From Serratia marcescens subsp. marcescens ATCC 13880 (GTDB lineage: Bacteria; Pseudomonadota; Gammaproteobacteria; Enterobacterales; Enterobacteriaceae): 64,000 bases of DNA. Below, piece after piece: positions 48,362 through 60,359 of the stretch (within the stretch, counting starts at the first letter, position 1; every line of letters begins with the position of its first letter). The notes below the pieces were generated by a model. That model ran no database searches and had not been told where the DNA came from. It worked only from the letters and a program-made list of their open reading frames with translations. The stretch covers positions 4,588,001 to 4,652,000 of the forward strand of contig NZ_CP071238.1 of the NCBI RefSeq assembly GCF_017299535.1, in the 5' to 3' direction. A program made the position numbers and the translations under genes.

Positions 48362-49744
48362 ATGAGCGAAACAACGCTTGCCCCTTCACAGACCGCCGAC
48401 GCCGCGCTGGCGGCCGATGAACGCCTGGCAACCAAAGAGGGGCGCAGCCAATTTTGGCGCGCCACCTTCTCCTGCTGGCTCGGCACCGCCATGGAATACG
48501 TCGACTTCGCGCTGTACGGCCTGGCGGCCGGCATGGTGTTCGGCGACGTGTTCTTCCCCGAAGCCACGCCGCTGGTGGCGCTGCTGGCCAGTTTCGCCAC
48601 CTACTCCGTCGGCTTCGTCGCGCGGCCGATCGGCGCGCTGGTGTTCGGCTGGATCGGCGACCGCAAAGGCCGCCGCGTGGTGCTGATCACCACCGTGGCG
48701 CTGATGGGCCTCTCCACCACATTGATCGGTCTGATCCCGTCCTATGCGCAAATCGGCGTCTGGGCGCCCGCCTGCCTGGTGATCCTGCGCTTCGCGCAGG
48801 GGTTCGGCGCCGGTGCGGAGCTGTCCGGCGGGGCGGTGATGCTGGCGGAATACGCGCCGGCCAAGCGGCGCGGGCTGGTCGCGTCGATCATCGCCATCGG
48901 CTCCAACAGCGGCACCCTGCTGGCGTCGCTGGTGTGGCTGCTGGTGCTGCAGCTGGACAAGGAAGATCTGATGAGCTGGGGCTGGCGCATTCCGTTCCTC
49001 GCCAGCATTCTGATCGCCGGCGCGGCGCTGTACCTGCGCCGCCACGTGCGGGAAACGCCGGTGTTCGAACGCGAGCTGCAGCAAAACCACCAGCGCATGC
49101 TGGACGCCGCCCAGACCGCGCCGGACTCACGCAGCTACCTGCAACGCACCAAGGCGTTCTGGGTGATGCTCGGCCTGCGCATCGGCGAAAACGGCCCCTC
49201 CTACCTGTGCCAGGGCTTTATCGTCGGCTATGTCGCCAAGGTGCTGATGGTCGATAAATCAGTGCCGGCGCTGGCGGTGCTGATCGCCTCACTGTGCGGT
49301 TTTCTGGTGATCCCGCTGGCCGGCTGGCTCTCCGATCGCTTCGGCCGCCGCATCACCTACCGGTGGTTCTGCCTGCTGCTGGTGCTGTACGCTTTCCCGG
49401 CGTTCTGGCTGCTCGACAGCCGTGAGCCGGCGATCATCATCTCGGTGATCGTGGTCGGCATGTGCATCGCATCGCTGGGGATCTTCGGCGTACAGGCGGC
49501 CTATGGCGTCGAACTGTTCGGCGTGAAGAACCGCTACTCCAAAATGGCGTTCGCCAAGGAGCTTGGGTCGATCCTCTCCGGCGGCACCGCGCCGCTGATC
49601 GCCACCGCGCTGCTGTCCGGTTTCGGTCACTGGTGGCCTGTCGCCTGCTATTTTGTTGTAATGGCGGCCATCGGCTTAATCACCACCTTCTTTGCTCCCG
49701 AAACCCGCGGCCGCGATCTCAACCTGCCGCAGGATGCCGCGTAG
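48362..49744 (+). CDS. MFS transporter of the metabolite:H+ symporter (MHS) family
   Basis: A 460-residue inner-membrane carrier with 12 membrane segments, related to ShiA, ProP and KgtP. Hallmarks are WLGTAMEYVDFALYGLAAGM, GARPIG-type ARPIGALVFGWIGDRKGRR between segments 2 and 3, and RFAQGFGAGAELSGGAVMLA. The start at 48362 has AGAGGATAG upstream. It is followed within 24 bases by a LacI regulator and then a nucleoside hydrolase, so nucleoside or a related metabolite uptake is a reasonable inference; classical MHS substrates are organic acids and betaines. Confidence 0.85.
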   Translation: MSETTLAPSQTADAALAADERLATKEGRSQFWRATFSCWLGTAMEYVDFALYGLAAGMVFGDVFFPEATPLVALLASFATYSVGFVARPIGALVFGWIGDRKGRRVVLITTVALMGLSTTLIGLIPSYAQIGVWAPACLVILRFAQGFGAGAELSGGAVMLAEYAPAKRRGLVASIIAIGSNSGTLLASLVWLLVLQLDKEDLMSWGWRIPFLASILIAGAALYLRRHVRETPVFERELQQNHQRMLDAAQTAPDSRSYLQRTKAFWVMLGLRIGENGPSYLCQGFIVGYVAKVLMVDKSVPALAVLIASLCGFLVIPLAGWLSDRFGRRITYRWFCLLLVLYAFPAFWLLDSREPAIIISVIVVGMCIASLGIFGVQAAYGVELFGVKNRYSKMAFAKELGSILSGGTAPLIATALLSGFGHWWPVACYFVVMAAIGLITTFFAPETRGRDLNLPQDAA

Positions 49745-49768
49745 CGGGAAGGCGAACAGGACCTCAAT

Positions 49769-50770
49769 TTGGATAATCACTCCGCGCGCCGCGTGACCCG
49801 CGCCGACGTGGCTCGCATAGCGGGCACCTCCGTCGCCGTGGTCAGCTATGTGATCAACAACGGCCCGCGCCCGGTGGCGGAAGCCACCCGGCTGCGCGTG
49901 CTGGCGGCGATCGAGCAGACCGGATACCGGCCGAACGACATCGCGCGGGCATTGGCCTCCGGCAGCACGCAAACCTATGGGCTGGTGGTGCCGGATATTT
50001 CCAATCCGTTCTTCGCCACGCTGGCGCGGGCGCTGCAGCAAGAGGCCTTCAGCCGCGGCCGCGTGCTGCTGCTGGGCGACGCCGGCGACGACCGGCAGCG
50101 CGAATATGAGCTGATCAACAACCTGCTGCGCCGCCAGGTCGACGGCCTGTTGTACACCAGCGTCGATCGCCATCCGTGGTTCGAGCTGATCCGCGCCTCC
50201 GGCACGCCCTGTGTGATGATAGATACCATCGACAGCCAGGCCGGGGTCTGCGCCATTCGCGTCGACGAGCGCGACGCCGCCTGCCAGGCGACCCGCCATC
50301 TGCTGCAGCACGGCTATCGCGACATCGGCATTTTTATCGGCCCGCTAACCATGCTCAACGCGCAGGATCGCCTGAACGGCTGGCGCGATGCGCTGCTGGA
50401 GGCGGGCATCGCGCCGCGCGACGAGTGGATTTTCGAGGTCCCCTACACTCGCCAGGGCGGCTACCAGGCCACCCAGCGCATGGTGCAAGGCCCGCGCCCA
50501 CGCGCCGTTTTCACCTCCAACGAGCAGCAGGCGCTCGGCTGCCTGTCGGCGCTGGCGGAACATGGGCTGCGCGCGCCGGACGATCTGGCGCTGATCTGTT
50601 TTAACGGCACGCAGCAATCCGAATTCAGCGTGCCGCCGCTCAGCGCGGTCGAGCAGCCGATCGACGCCATGGCCAAGCGGGCCATCGCCATGCTGGCCGC
50701 CGGCGCCGCGCCCGCCGAGCTGCATGAATTCGCTTTTCAACTGCGCATCCGCCATTCATGCGGCTGTTAG
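49769..50770 (+). CDS. LacI family transcriptional regulator
   Basis: A 333-residue repressor with the N-terminal helix-turn-helix and hinge (RVTRADVARIAGTSVAVVSY, then YRPNDIARALASGSTQTYGL) and a periplasmic-binding-like core with VVPDISNPFFATLARAL and ALICFNGTQQSEFSVPPLSA. The TTG at 49769 preceded by AGGA is the apparent start. It lies between a transporter and a nucleoside hydrolase in one operon; it probably senses the imported compound. The 18-base palindrome at 48215-48232 is its candidate operator. Confidence 0.88.
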   Translation: MDNHSARRVTRADVARIAGTSVAVVSYVINNGPRPVAEATRLRVLAAIEQTGYRPNDIARALASGSTQTYGLVVPDISNPFFATLARALQQEAFSRGRVLLLGDAGDDRQREYELINNLLRRQVDGLLYTSVDRHPWFELIRASGTPCVMIDTIDSQAGVCAIRVDERDAACQATRHLLQHGYRDIGIFIGPLTMLNAQDRLNGWRDALLEAGIAPRDEWIFEVPYTRQGGYQATQRMVQGPRPRAVFTSNEQQALGCLSALAEHGLRAPDDLALICFNGTQQSEFSVPPLSAVEQPIDAMAKRAIAMLAAGAAPAELHEFAFQLRIRHSCGC

Positions 50771-50792
50771 CGGTTTTTCAGGACACCTTACT

Positions 50793-51776
50793 ATGCGTTT
50801 AATCATTGATTGCGATCCCGGTAACGGCGTTCCCGGCGCCAACGTCGACGACGGTCTGGCGCTGGCCCTGGCGCTGGCGGCCAAACCGCAGCTGCAGCTG
50901 GAGCTGATCAGCATCGTGGCCGGCAATACCCCGCGCGAAGTGGGCTTCGCCGTCGCCACCGATCTGCTGGCGCAAAGCGGCTACCAGGTGCCGGTCGCCC
51001 TCGGCGCGGCGCGCGCCCTGAGCGAGCCGCCAGAGCCATGGCGCGCGCATCTGGACCGCCCAATCGCCGATCCCAAGCTGGCAGCGCTGTGGCGCGACCT
51101 GCCCGCGCCCCCGCTGGCCAACGCGCCCGCACCGGACGCCGCCATCGCCATCGGCGAACTGATCTGCCGGCATCCCGGCGAGATCACGTTGGCGGCGATC
51201 GGCCCGCTGACCAACGTTGCGCACGCCATGCAGCTGTACCCGCAGATGGCGCAGGCGGTGAAAGAGATCGTGATCATGGGCGGCGTGTTCAACGTCGAAG
51301 GATACATCAAGGACACCAATTTTGGTTTGGATCCGGAAGCGGCGCGGCTGGTGTTGAACAGCGGCGCCAATATCACGCTGGCCCCGCTGGACGTCACCAC
51401 CCAGACCATGCTGACCCAGGCGGATCTGGCCGCACTGACCCAGCCGGATACGCCGCTGTGCCGCTATTTGCGCGCCACCACACAGCCGTGGATCGACTAT
51501 TCGCGCCATACGCGGCGCCTGCCGGGCTGCTGGATCCATGATGCGCTGGTAATCGCCTGGCTGTTGGAACCGCAGTTGGTCACGACCGAAATGTTCCATG
51601 TGGATGTGGCGCTGGAAGGGGCGTTGACGCGCGGCAGCTCACGCCGTTGGCGACCGGGCGGCCTGCGCCTGACGGTCGGCCTGCCGCCGCCGCAGGGCAA
51701 GCCGGTGCGCATCATGCAGCAGGTGGACAACCCCCGTCTGCTGACGCTGATCGGCGCAACGCTGGCGCGCGGATGA
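50793..51776 (+). CDS. Nucleoside hydrolase with an expanded metal-binding loop
   Basis: A 327-residue member of the inosine-uridine N-ribohydrolase family, which cleaves the glycosidic bond of nucleosides. The N-terminal calcium-binding motif reads IIDCDPGNGVPGANVDDGLA, i.e. the usual D-x-D-P-G-x-D-D with extra residues before the DD pair. Other family parts are ITLAAIGPLTNVAHAMQLYP, IVIMGGVF and the late HDALVIAWLL with the catalytic-site aspartate. I set the start at the ATG at 50793 with AGGA at 50780-50783. It is the third gene of the transporter-regulator-hydrolase operon. The base specificity is unknown. Confidence 0.85.
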   Translation: MRLIIDCDPGNGVPGANVDDGLALALALAAKPQLQLELISIVAGNTPREVGFAVATDLLAQSGYQVPVALGAARALSEPPEPWRAHLDRPIADPKLAALWRDLPAPPLANAPAPDAAIAIGELICRHPGEITLAAIGPLTNVAHAMQLYPQMAQAVKEIVIMGGVFNVEGYIKDTNFGLDPEAARLVLNSGANITLAPLDVTTQTMLTQADLAALTQPDTPLCRYLRATTQPWIDYSRHTRRLPGCWIHDALVIAWLLEPQLVTTEMFHVDVALEGALTRGSSRRWRPGGLRLTVGLPPPQGKPVRIMQQVDNPRLLTLIGATLARG

Positions 51777-51800
51777 AAAAAGGTGCGCCAAGGCGCACCA
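51775..51800. terminator. Terminator between the nucleoside hydrolase gene and malM
   Basis: GGTGCGCC AA GGCGCACC preceded by an A run, which gives a TTTTTT tail on the minus strand after malM. Confidence 0.8.
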
Positions 51801-51831
51801 ATCATCGAGCCAGCATCGGCAGCGCCGGGTG

Positions 51832-52737
51832 TTACCCCTTGCCTTTAACGCTGCTGATAAACGTTTTACGCGCAGTGGTCGAGCCCAACTTCTCGGCCTC
51901 ATTCATCAGCTTCAGCGCCTTGTCGATATCGCCCGCCTTCACCGCCTGCTTGATGCCGTTATTGAAGTAGCTTTCGGTATCGTCGAGCATCGGCTCCGCC
52001 GGTTTCTCCGGGGTCGGTGCCGGCGCCGCCACGGCGGCCGGTGCGGTTGATCCCACCACCACCGGCGCCACGGTCGGCGCAGGCTGCAGCATGCCGATCA
52101 TCACGTTGCCGGTGCCCTGTTCCGCGGTGACCTTAAGCTTCAGCGTGCCGGTCGTCGCGTGGCCGGCGATCGGATCCGGGATATCCGGCACCGCGTTGCC
52201 CACGCCCTGCGCATAGGCCTTGGCCGGATTGGTCAGCTGCGTGGTTTTCGCCAAATCCTGGCGGGTGGTGTACACCAGCAGGTAAATCTGTTTTTGCCCG
52301 AGCGCCGGCGTCAGCTTCAGCGTGCCTTCGAGACGATCGGAGGACATCGCCCCCGGCGGCTGATACGGGAAATAGCTGCTCGGGTAATATGCCGCCGGGC
52401 GCAGATGCTCGTCCAGCACCAGCACGCTCGGCGCGTACAGCGAATTGTTCTTGGCGAGGCTGCTCAGCGTCACTTCCAGCGAACCGCGATCGGCCGGCAG
52501 GGTATAGGCGGCGATCGCCCCCTGGATCTCGCCCTGATTGAGCTGCGGGCTGACGGCGTCGAGCTTCACTTCTTGCGACACCGGCGGCTGCAGCGGCTGC
52601 CACGGCAGGCTTTGCAGCGTGGCGGCGCTGATGGCCGGCGCGACGGAAACGTTGGCCGGCGTATCGGCATTGGCCGCCAGAGGCGCGCCGACGGTCAGCG
52701 CCAGCGACAGGCAGAGTGACAGCAGATTCTTTTTCAT
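51832..52737 (-). CDS. malM: Maltose operon periplasmic protein MalM
   Basis: A 301-residue periplasmic protein of unknown function encoded last in the malK-lamB-malM operon. A signal peptide covers about residues 1-24 (ending AANA). The family block LPWQPLQPPVSQEVKLDAVS and the C-terminal helix pair ESYFNNGIKQAVKAGDIDKA / LKLMNEAEKLGSTTARKTFI are recognisable. An alanine/proline-rich linker (about 225-250) separates the two parts. The gap to lamB has a strong hairpin at 52803-52825. Confidence 0.92.
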   Translation of the reverse strand: MKKNLLSLCLSLALTVGAPLAANADTPANVSVAPAISAATLQSLPWQPLQPPVSQEVKLDAVSPQLNQGEIQGAIAAYTLPADRGSLEVTLSSLAKNNSLYAPSVLVLDEHLRPAAYYPSSYFPYQPPGAMSSDRLEGTLKLTPALGQKQIYLLVYTTRQDLAKTTQLTNPAKAYAQGVGNAVPDIPDPIAGHATTGTLKLKVTAEQGTGNVMIGMLQPAPTVAPVVVGSTAPAAVAAPAPTPEKPAEPMLDDTESYFNNGIKQAVKAGDIDKALKLMNEAEKLGSTTARKTFISSVKGKG

Positions 52738-52802
52738 CGTTATATCCTCTTTCAGCGCCGCGATGGATCAGGCAAGAGATCCGGCCGCGGCGAATGCGGT
52801 TG

Positions 52803-52825
52803 GGGGAGGGCCTGCGGCCCTCCCC
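52803..52825. repeat. Intercistronic hairpin between lamB and malM
   Basis: GGGGAGGGCC TGC GGCCCTCCCC is a perfect 10-bp stem without a T run. It could lower malM expression or protect lamB mRNA from 3' decay. Confidence 0.6.
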
Positions 52826-52834
52826 GTCCTGTCG

Positions 52835-55258
<2,424 letters not shown>

Positions 55259-55266
<8 letters not shown>

Positions 55267-56230
55267 GCGTTACTCCCCTGCTTTCGCAGTTAACATGTCG
55301 TGTGAAAATGGCGGAGGCAAAGCCCGCCAAAACCCATTGATGACCCTCTTGCTGCGCGCCGTGCTGCCATGCCAACGGCAAGGTCGCCTCAGACGGCGCG
55401 GCCGCCTGAGTATAAGGCTGCAGGTTTATCAGCGCTTCAAGGCATTGATCCTGATGGGTAATAAGTAAGCGCACCACGCCGTCCCGCTGGCTGACCGCGT
55501 TCAGCTCGCCGCGCTGGATGAGCGGCGAACGGCGCAGGGCCAACAGCGCCTGGCAGTAACGTAAGGTGGAGTGGCTGTCGTGCTGTTGGCGGCTGATGGC
55601 CAATGCGCGGTGTTCGATCGCCACCTGCTGATACCAGCTGATCTCCCCGGCGGTGACCTGTTCGGGGGCTTCATGCCACGGCATCGGCGTTCGCGCGCCG
55701 CGCGGATCCTGCAGGCCGGCGGCATGCGGCAGCCCCAGCTCTTCGCCCTGATACAGGCAGATCGGCGCCGGCAACATCGCCAACAGCGTCAAAAAGGCGG
55801 CGGCGGAACGCAGGTCGCCTTGCCCCCAGCGGCTGACCACTCTTGGCTGATCGGCGTCCCCGGTGCTCCACAGGCTATCCGTCAACGTGGCGCGGCGGGC
55901 GTGCAACACCGCCGCCAGCTTCTCCGCGCTGAACGGCATCACGTCCAGCGCCAGCGCGCCGTGGGCGAACCGCTGCGGCGCGACGGCATTGCGAACGCGG
56001 TTGGCTTCATCGCCGTACCACAGCGTCAGCCCTTCGCCCGTCACCGTCGCCTCGGCCTCCGGCGCCAGCGTCTGCGGCAGCAGCAGGCCGTCGATCGACA
56101 GCGCTTTCAGGTACGGCAGCGCCGCCAGCATGCCGTGTGCGTCGCCCACGCCGTCCCCGTTTCCGTCACGGAAACTGGCCGGATGGATCCGGTACAGGGT
56201 GGGCTGAGTGGCGATAGGCATTGACGACAT
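55259..56230 (-). CDS. Degenerate GH13 alpha-glucosidase-like protein at the head of the malK operon
   Basis: A 323-residue protein (350 if begun at 56308) related to oligo-1,6-glucosidases but far shorter than the usual 530-560. It keeps the N-terminal strand region ([20 protein letters not shown]), a GEG that would hold the acid/base glutamate, [21 protein letters not shown] in place of [17 protein letters not shown] and GARTPMPW. The stretch that normally carries strands 3 and 4 with the nucleophile aspartate (GFRxD) is absent. There is no frameshift or stop. It ends 8 bases inside malK, so it is translated with the transporter. Probably catalytically dead, perhaps a maltodextrin-binding or regulatory protein. 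Confidence 0.7.
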
Positions 56231-56328
56231 AAATCCGGTATCCCTGCTGCGCGTGGCGTTAAAAATCGATGGGCCGATAGTGCGGGAGTCACCGGAAAGG
56301 GTAATCATCCGTAACAGGATTTTTCATG

Positions 56329-56338
56329 GGGGAGGAGG
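56329..56338 (+). promoter_or_regulatory. MalT box, exact consensus
   Basis: GGGGAGGAGG fits GGGGA(T/G)GAGG at every position. It lies in the divergent region between the GH13-like/malK operon and malEFG. Confidence 0.75.
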
Positions 56339-56341
56339 CGG

Positions 56342-56351
56342 GAGGATGAGA
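56342..56351 (+). promoter_or_regulatory. Probable MalT box
   Basis: GAGGATGAGA, 8 of 10 positions of the consensus, in direct orientation three bases after the exact box. The identical decamer recurs at 56501-56510. Confidence 0.6.
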
Positions 56352-56393
56352 GAACGACCGCGGCGATGAGAAGTTCCGCGCTTAAGGCAAATC

Positions 56394-56409
56394 TGTGATC
56401 CGGCTGGCA
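56394..56409. promoter_or_regulatory. Possible CRP site in the mal control region
   Basis: TGTGA-TCCGGC-TGGCA retains a full left half-site and part of the right half (TCACA). Confidence 0.45.
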
Positions 56410-56456
56410 AAAATCGCCCCCCTATTTTGTGCCTGACGCCACAGAATAGAGCACAA

Positions 56457-56472
56457 CGTTAACTGGATCACA
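56457..56472. promoter_or_regulatory. Possible second CRP site in the mal control region
   Basis: CGTTA-ACTGGA-TCACA keeps a full right half-site with a partial left one. Two CRP sites with flanking MalT boxes resemble the E. coli malE-malK control region. Confidence 0.5.
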
Positions 56473-56474
56473 CT

Positions 56475-56484
56475 CCTCATCTTA
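56475..56484 (-). promoter_or_regulatory. Possible MalT box on the minus strand
   Basis: Minus-strand TAAGATGAGG matches the GATGAGG part of the MalT consensus. Confidence 0.4.
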
Positions 56485-56500
56485 GGGGCGTAGAGGGGGG

Positions 56501-56510
56501 GAGGATGAGA
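56501..56510 (+). promoter_or_regulatory. Probable MalT box near malE
   Basis: GAGGATGAGA preceded by a run of G residues, 78 bases before the malE start; the same decamer as at 56342-56351. Confidence 0.55.
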
Positions 56511-56588
56511 ATATGTCGCGTTGTGACCCACTATTACCGCGAAACGTCTCTCCTTGATTTATGTGCCCACAAAAAGAAGGACTGGATT

Positions 56589-57782
56589 ATGACTCGCAGC
56601 ATTACCCTCGCCCGCACGCTGGCGCTCTCGGCACTGGCCACCCTGGTGCTCTCTTCTTCCGCCTTCGCCAAGATTGAGGAAGGCAAACTGGTTATCTGGA
56701 TCAACGGCGACAAGGGCTATAACGGCCTGGCGGAAGTCGGCAAGAAATTCGAAAAAGACACCGGCATCAAGGTTACCGTCGAGCACCCGGACAAACTGGA
56801 AGAAAAATACCCGCAGGTGGCCGCCACCGGCGACGGTCCTGACATCATTTTCTGGGCCCACGACCGCTTCGGCGGCTATGCGCAGTCCGGCCTGTTGGCC
56901 GAAATCCACCCGTCCAAAGCCTTCCAGGACAAGCTGTTCCCGTTCACCTGGGACGCCGTGCGCTATGACGGCAAGCTGATCGGCTACCCGATCGCCGTCG
57001 AAGCGCTGTCGCTGATTTACAACAAGGACCTGGTCAAACAGCCGCCGAAGACCTGGGAAGAGATCCCGGCGCTGGACAAACAGCTGCGCGCCGGCGGCAA
57101 GAGCGCCATCATGTGGAACCTGCAGGAACCCTACTTCACCTGGCCTATCATCGCCGCCGACGGCGGTTATGCCTTCAAGTATGAAAACGGCAAATACAAC
57201 ATCAAGGATGTCGGCGTCGCCAACGCCGGTTCGCAGGCCGGCCTGCAGTTCATCGTCGATCTGGTGAAAAACAAACACATCAACGCCGATACCGACTACT
57301 CGATCGCCGAAGCCGCGTTCAACAAAGGCCAGACCGCGATGACCATCAACGGGCCGTGGGCCTGGAACAACATCGAGCAGAGCAAAATCAACTACGGCGT
57401 GACGCTGCTGCCGACCTTCAAAGGCAAGCCGTCCAAACCGTTCGTCGGCGTGCTGACCGCCGGCATCAACGCCGCCAGCCCGAATAAAGAGCTGGCGACC
57501 GAGTTCCTCGAGAACTACCTGCTGACCAACGAAGGGCTGGCGGACGTCAACAAAGACAAACCGCTGGGCGCGGTGGCGCTGAAGTCCTATCAGGAAGCGC
57601 TGGCCAAAGATCCGAAGATCGCCGCCACCATGCAGAACTCGCAAAACGGGGAAATCATGCCGAACATCCCGCAGATGAGCGCCTTCTGGTACGCCGAACG
57701 CAGCGCGGTGATCAACGCCGTCAGCGGCCGTCAGACGGTGAAAGCCGCGCTGGACGACGTACAGACCCGTATCACCAAGTAA
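56589..57782 (+). CDS. malE: Maltose/maltodextrin-binding protein MalE
   Basis: Periplasmic binding protein delivering maltodextrins to MalFGK2 and to chemoreceptors. The 397-residue precursor has a signal peptide (residues 1-27, ending SSAFA) and the mature start [20 protein letters not shown], as in E. coli. Binding-cleft blocks [40 protein letters not shown] and [15 protein letters not shown] are present. The start at 56589 has AAGGA upstream. A GC-rich hairpin at 57792-57813 follows, before malF. Confidence 0.97.
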   Translation: MTRSITLARTLALSALATLVLSSSAFAKIEEGKLVIWINGDKGYNGLAEVGKKFEKDTGIKVTVEHPDKLEEKYPQVAATGDGPDIIFWAHDRFGGYAQSGLLAEIHPSKAFQDKLFPFTWDAVRYDGKLIGYPIAVEALSLIYNKDLVKQPPKTWEEIPALDKQLRAGGKSAIMWNLQEPYFTWPIIAADGGYAFKYENGKYNIKDVGVANAGSQAGLQFIVDLVKNKHINADTDYSIAEAAFNKGQTAMTINGPWAWNNIEQSKINYGVTLLPTFKGKPSKPFVGVLTAGINAASPNKELATEFLENYLLTNEGLADVNKDKPLGAVALKSYQEALAKDPKIAATMQNSQNGEIMPNIPQMSAFWYAERSAVINAVSGRQTVKAALDDVQTRITK

Positions 57783-57791
57783 CGACGCCGT

Positions 57792-57813
57792 GCGGGGCGC
57801 CGTGGCGCCCCGC
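57792..57813 (+). repeat. Intercistronic hairpin between malE and malF
   Basis: GCGGGGCGCC GT GGCGCCCCGC, a perfect inverted repeat. It occupies the place where E. coli has REP sequences that keep MalE in excess over MalF. Confidence 0.65.
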
Positions 57814-57839
57814 CGTTGCTTCACAGAAAGGAACGCCCT

Positions 57840-59417
57840 ATGCAATTCGCTCACGCCGGGACGCCCGCGCGTAAAAAATCGAAGTGGTGGCAAAGCGACG
57901 CGCTGAAATGGCTGGTGGTCGGCCTGTTCAGCCTGGTGACCTGCTACCTGATTGTGTTGATGTATGCACAGGGTGAATACCTGTTCGCCATCCTGACGCT
58001 GATCCTGGTCAGCGCCGGGCTTTACGTCTTCGCCAACCGCCGCGCCTACGCCTGGCGCTATGTGTATCCCGGCATCGCCGGCATGGGGCTGTTCGTCCTG
58101 TTCCCGCTGATCTGCACCATCGCCATCGCCTTTACCAACTACAGCAGCACCAACCAGCTGACCTTTGAGCGCGCGCAATCGGTGCTGATGCAACGCCAGT
58201 TCCAGAGCGGCAAAACCTTCACTTTCGGCCTCTACCCGGCGGAAAATCAGCAGTGGCGTCTGCAGCTGACGCCACCGGACAGTGAACAGCCGCTGCTCTC
58301 CGAGCCTTTCCGCCTCGACGCCGCGGCGCCGCAAACCCTGACATTGACCACACAGAGCGCCGCGCCGCAGGGCGAGCGCGCCACGCTGCGGGTGATCACC
58401 CAGAACCGACAGGCGCTGAGCCAGCTGGTGGCGCAACTGCCCGACGGCGGTGAATTGCGCATGAGTTCACTGCGCCAGTTCTCCGGCACCCGTCCGCTGT
58501 ATGCGCTGGACAAAGACGGCAGTACGCTGACCAATAACCAGACCCAGGTGCGCTACCGGCCGAACGGCGACATCGGCTTCTATCAGGCGATCAACGCCGA
58601 CGGCGGCTGGGCGCAGGAAACCCTGAGCCCGGGCTATACCGTCACCACCGGCTGGAAAAACTTCCTGCGGGTGCTGCAGGACGAGGGCATCAAGAAACCG
58701 TTCGTATCGATCTTCATCTGGACCATCGTGTTCTCGGTGATGACGGTGATCCTCACCGTGGCGGTCGGCATGGTGCTGGCCTGCGTGGTGCAGTGGGAGG
58801 CGCTGAAAGGCAAGGCGATCTACCGCGTGCTGCTGATCCTGCCCTATGCGGTGCCGTCGTTCATCTCGATCCTGATCTTCAAAGGGTTGTTCAACCAGAG
58901 CTTCGGCGAAATCAACATGATGCTCAGCCATCTGTTCGGCATCAAACCCGCCTGGTTCAGCGATCCGCTCACCGCCAAGAGCATGATCCTGATCGTCAAC
59001 ACCTGGCTCGGCTACCCGTACATGATGATCCTGTGCATGGGGCTGCTGAAAGCGATCCCGGACGATCTGTACGAGGCCTCGGCGATGGACGGCGCCAACC
59101 CGTGGCAAAACTTCTTCCGCATCACCTTACCGCTGCTGATCAAGCCGCTGACGCCGCTGATGATCGCCAGCTTCGCCTTCAACTTTAACAACTTCGTGCT
59201 GATCCAGCTGCTGACCAACGGCGGCCCGGACATGATCGGCACCACTACGCCGGCCGGCTATACCGATCTGCTGGTCAGCTACACCTACCGCATCGCCTTC
59301 GAAGGCGGCGGCGGACAAGACTTCGGCCTGGCGGCCGCCATCGCCACGCTGATCTTCCTGCTGGTGGGCGCGCTGGCGATCCTGAATTTGAAAGCCAGCA
59401 AGATGAACTTTGATTAG
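57840..59417 (+). CDS. malF: Maltose transporter permease MalF
   Basis: Inner-membrane permease of the maltose importer. The 525-residue sequence has the extra N-terminal membrane segments and the large periplasmic P2 loop (about residues 95-275) that are specific to MalF. The EAA loop that docks with MalK reads [20 protein letters not shown]. The start at 57840 follows AGAAAGGAA; the frame continues eight codons upstream. Second gene of malEFG; malG begins 11 bases after it. Confidence 0.95.
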   Translation: MQFAHAGTPARKKSKWWQSDALKWLVVGLFSLVTCYLIVLMYAQGEYLFAILTLILVSAGLYVFANRRAYAWRYVYPGIAGMGLFVLFPLICTIAIAFTNYSSTNQLTFERAQSVLMQRQFQSGKTFTFGLYPAENQQWRLQLTPPDSEQPLLSEPFRLDAAAPQTLTLTTQSAAPQGERATLRVITQNRQALSQLVAQLPDGGELRMSSLRQFSGTRPLYALDKDGSTLTNNQTQVRYRPNGDIGFYQAINADGGWAQETLSPGYTVTTGWKNFLRVLQDEGIKKPFVSIFIWTIVFSVMTVILTVAVGMVLACVVQWEALKGKAIYRVLLILPYAVPSFISILIFKGLFNQSFGEINMMLSHLFGIKPAWFSDPLTAKSMILIVNTWLGYPYMMILCMGLLKAIPDDLYEASAMDGANPWQNFFRITLPLLIKPLTPLMIASFAFNFNNFVLIQLLTNGGPDMIGTTTPAGYTDLLVSYTYRIAFEGGGGQDFGLAAAIATLIFLLVGALAILNLKASKMNFD

Positions 59418-59428
59418 GGAGAATAACG

Positions 59429-60319
59429 ATGGCCATGGTTCAACCCAAATCCCAGCGCCTGCGCCTGTGGATCACCCATATCTTGATGCTGTGCTTTATC
59501 GCCCTGATCATGTTTCCGCTGCTGATGGTGGTCGCCATCTCGCTGCGCTCCGGCAACTTCGCCACCGGCAGCCTGATACCGGAAACCCTCTCTTGGGATC
59601 ACTGGCGGCTGGCGCTTGGCTTCAGCGTCACCCACGCCGACGGCAGCGTGACGCCGCCGCCGTTCCCGGTGCTGCTGTGGCTGTGGAACTCCATCAAGAT
59701 CGCGGCGATCACCGCCATCGGCATCGTGACGCTGTCCACCACCTGCGCCTACGCCTTCGCCCGCATGCGTTTTCGCGGCAAGAGCACGTTGCTGAAAAGC
59801 ATGCTGATCTTCCAGATGTTCCCGGCGGTGCTGTCGCTGGTGGCGCTGTACGCCCTGTTCGATCGCCTGGGCCAGTACATTCCGTTTATCGGCCTGAACA
59901 CCCACGGCGGCGTGATTTTCGCCTACATGGGCGGCATCGCGCTGCACGTCTGGACCATCAAGGGCTATTTCGAAACCATCGACAATTCGCTGGAAGAAGC
60001 GGCGGCGCTGGATGGCGCCACGCCGTGGCAAGCGTTCCGTCTGGTGCTGTTGCCGCTGTCGGTGCCGATTCTGGCGGTGGTATTCATTCTGTCATTTATC
60101 GCCGCCATCACCGAAGTGCCGGTGGCGTCGCTGCTGCTGCGCGATGTGAACAGCTACACGCTGGCGGTGGGGATGCAGCAATATCTCAACCCGCAGAACT
60201 ACCTGTGGGGCGACTTCGCCGCCGCCGCGGTGCTGTCGGCGATACCGATTACCGCCGTGTTCCTGCTGGCGCAGCGCTGGCTGGTGGGCGGCCTGACGGC
60301 CGGCGGCGTGAAGGGGTAA
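59429..60319 (+). CDS. malG: Maltose transporter permease MalG
   Basis: Second membrane subunit of the maltose importer, 296 residues with six membrane segments. The EAA loop [20 protein letters not shown] contacts MalK, and the C-terminal GGVKG tail, which enters the MalK interface in E. coli, is conserved. The start at 59429 follows GGGAGAATA. Last gene of malEFG; an ERIC element and a terminator follow. Confidence 0.96.
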   Translation: MAMVQPKSQRLRLWITHILMLCFIALIMFPLLMVVAISLRSGNFATGSLIPETLSWDHWRLALGFSVTHADGSVTPPPFPVLLWLWNSIKIAAITAIGIVTLSTTCAYAFARMRFRGKSTLLKSMLIFQMFPAVLSLVALYALFDRLGQYIPFIGLNTHGGVIFAYMGGIALHVWTIKGYFETIDNSLEEAAALDGATPWQAFRLVLLPLSVPILAVVFILSFIAAITEVPVASLLLRDVNSYTLAVGMQQYLNPQNYLWGDFAAAAVLSAIPITAVFLLAQRWLVGGLTAGGVKG

Positions 60320-60359
60320 TTTGTGCCACTGCAGTGCGTTTGATGTTTTTCCTTATCTT

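Noticed and set aside
56559..58436. 625-codon open frame on the minus strand across malE and malF
   Set aside because: Runs antisense to two confidently identified genes and has no family resemblance.
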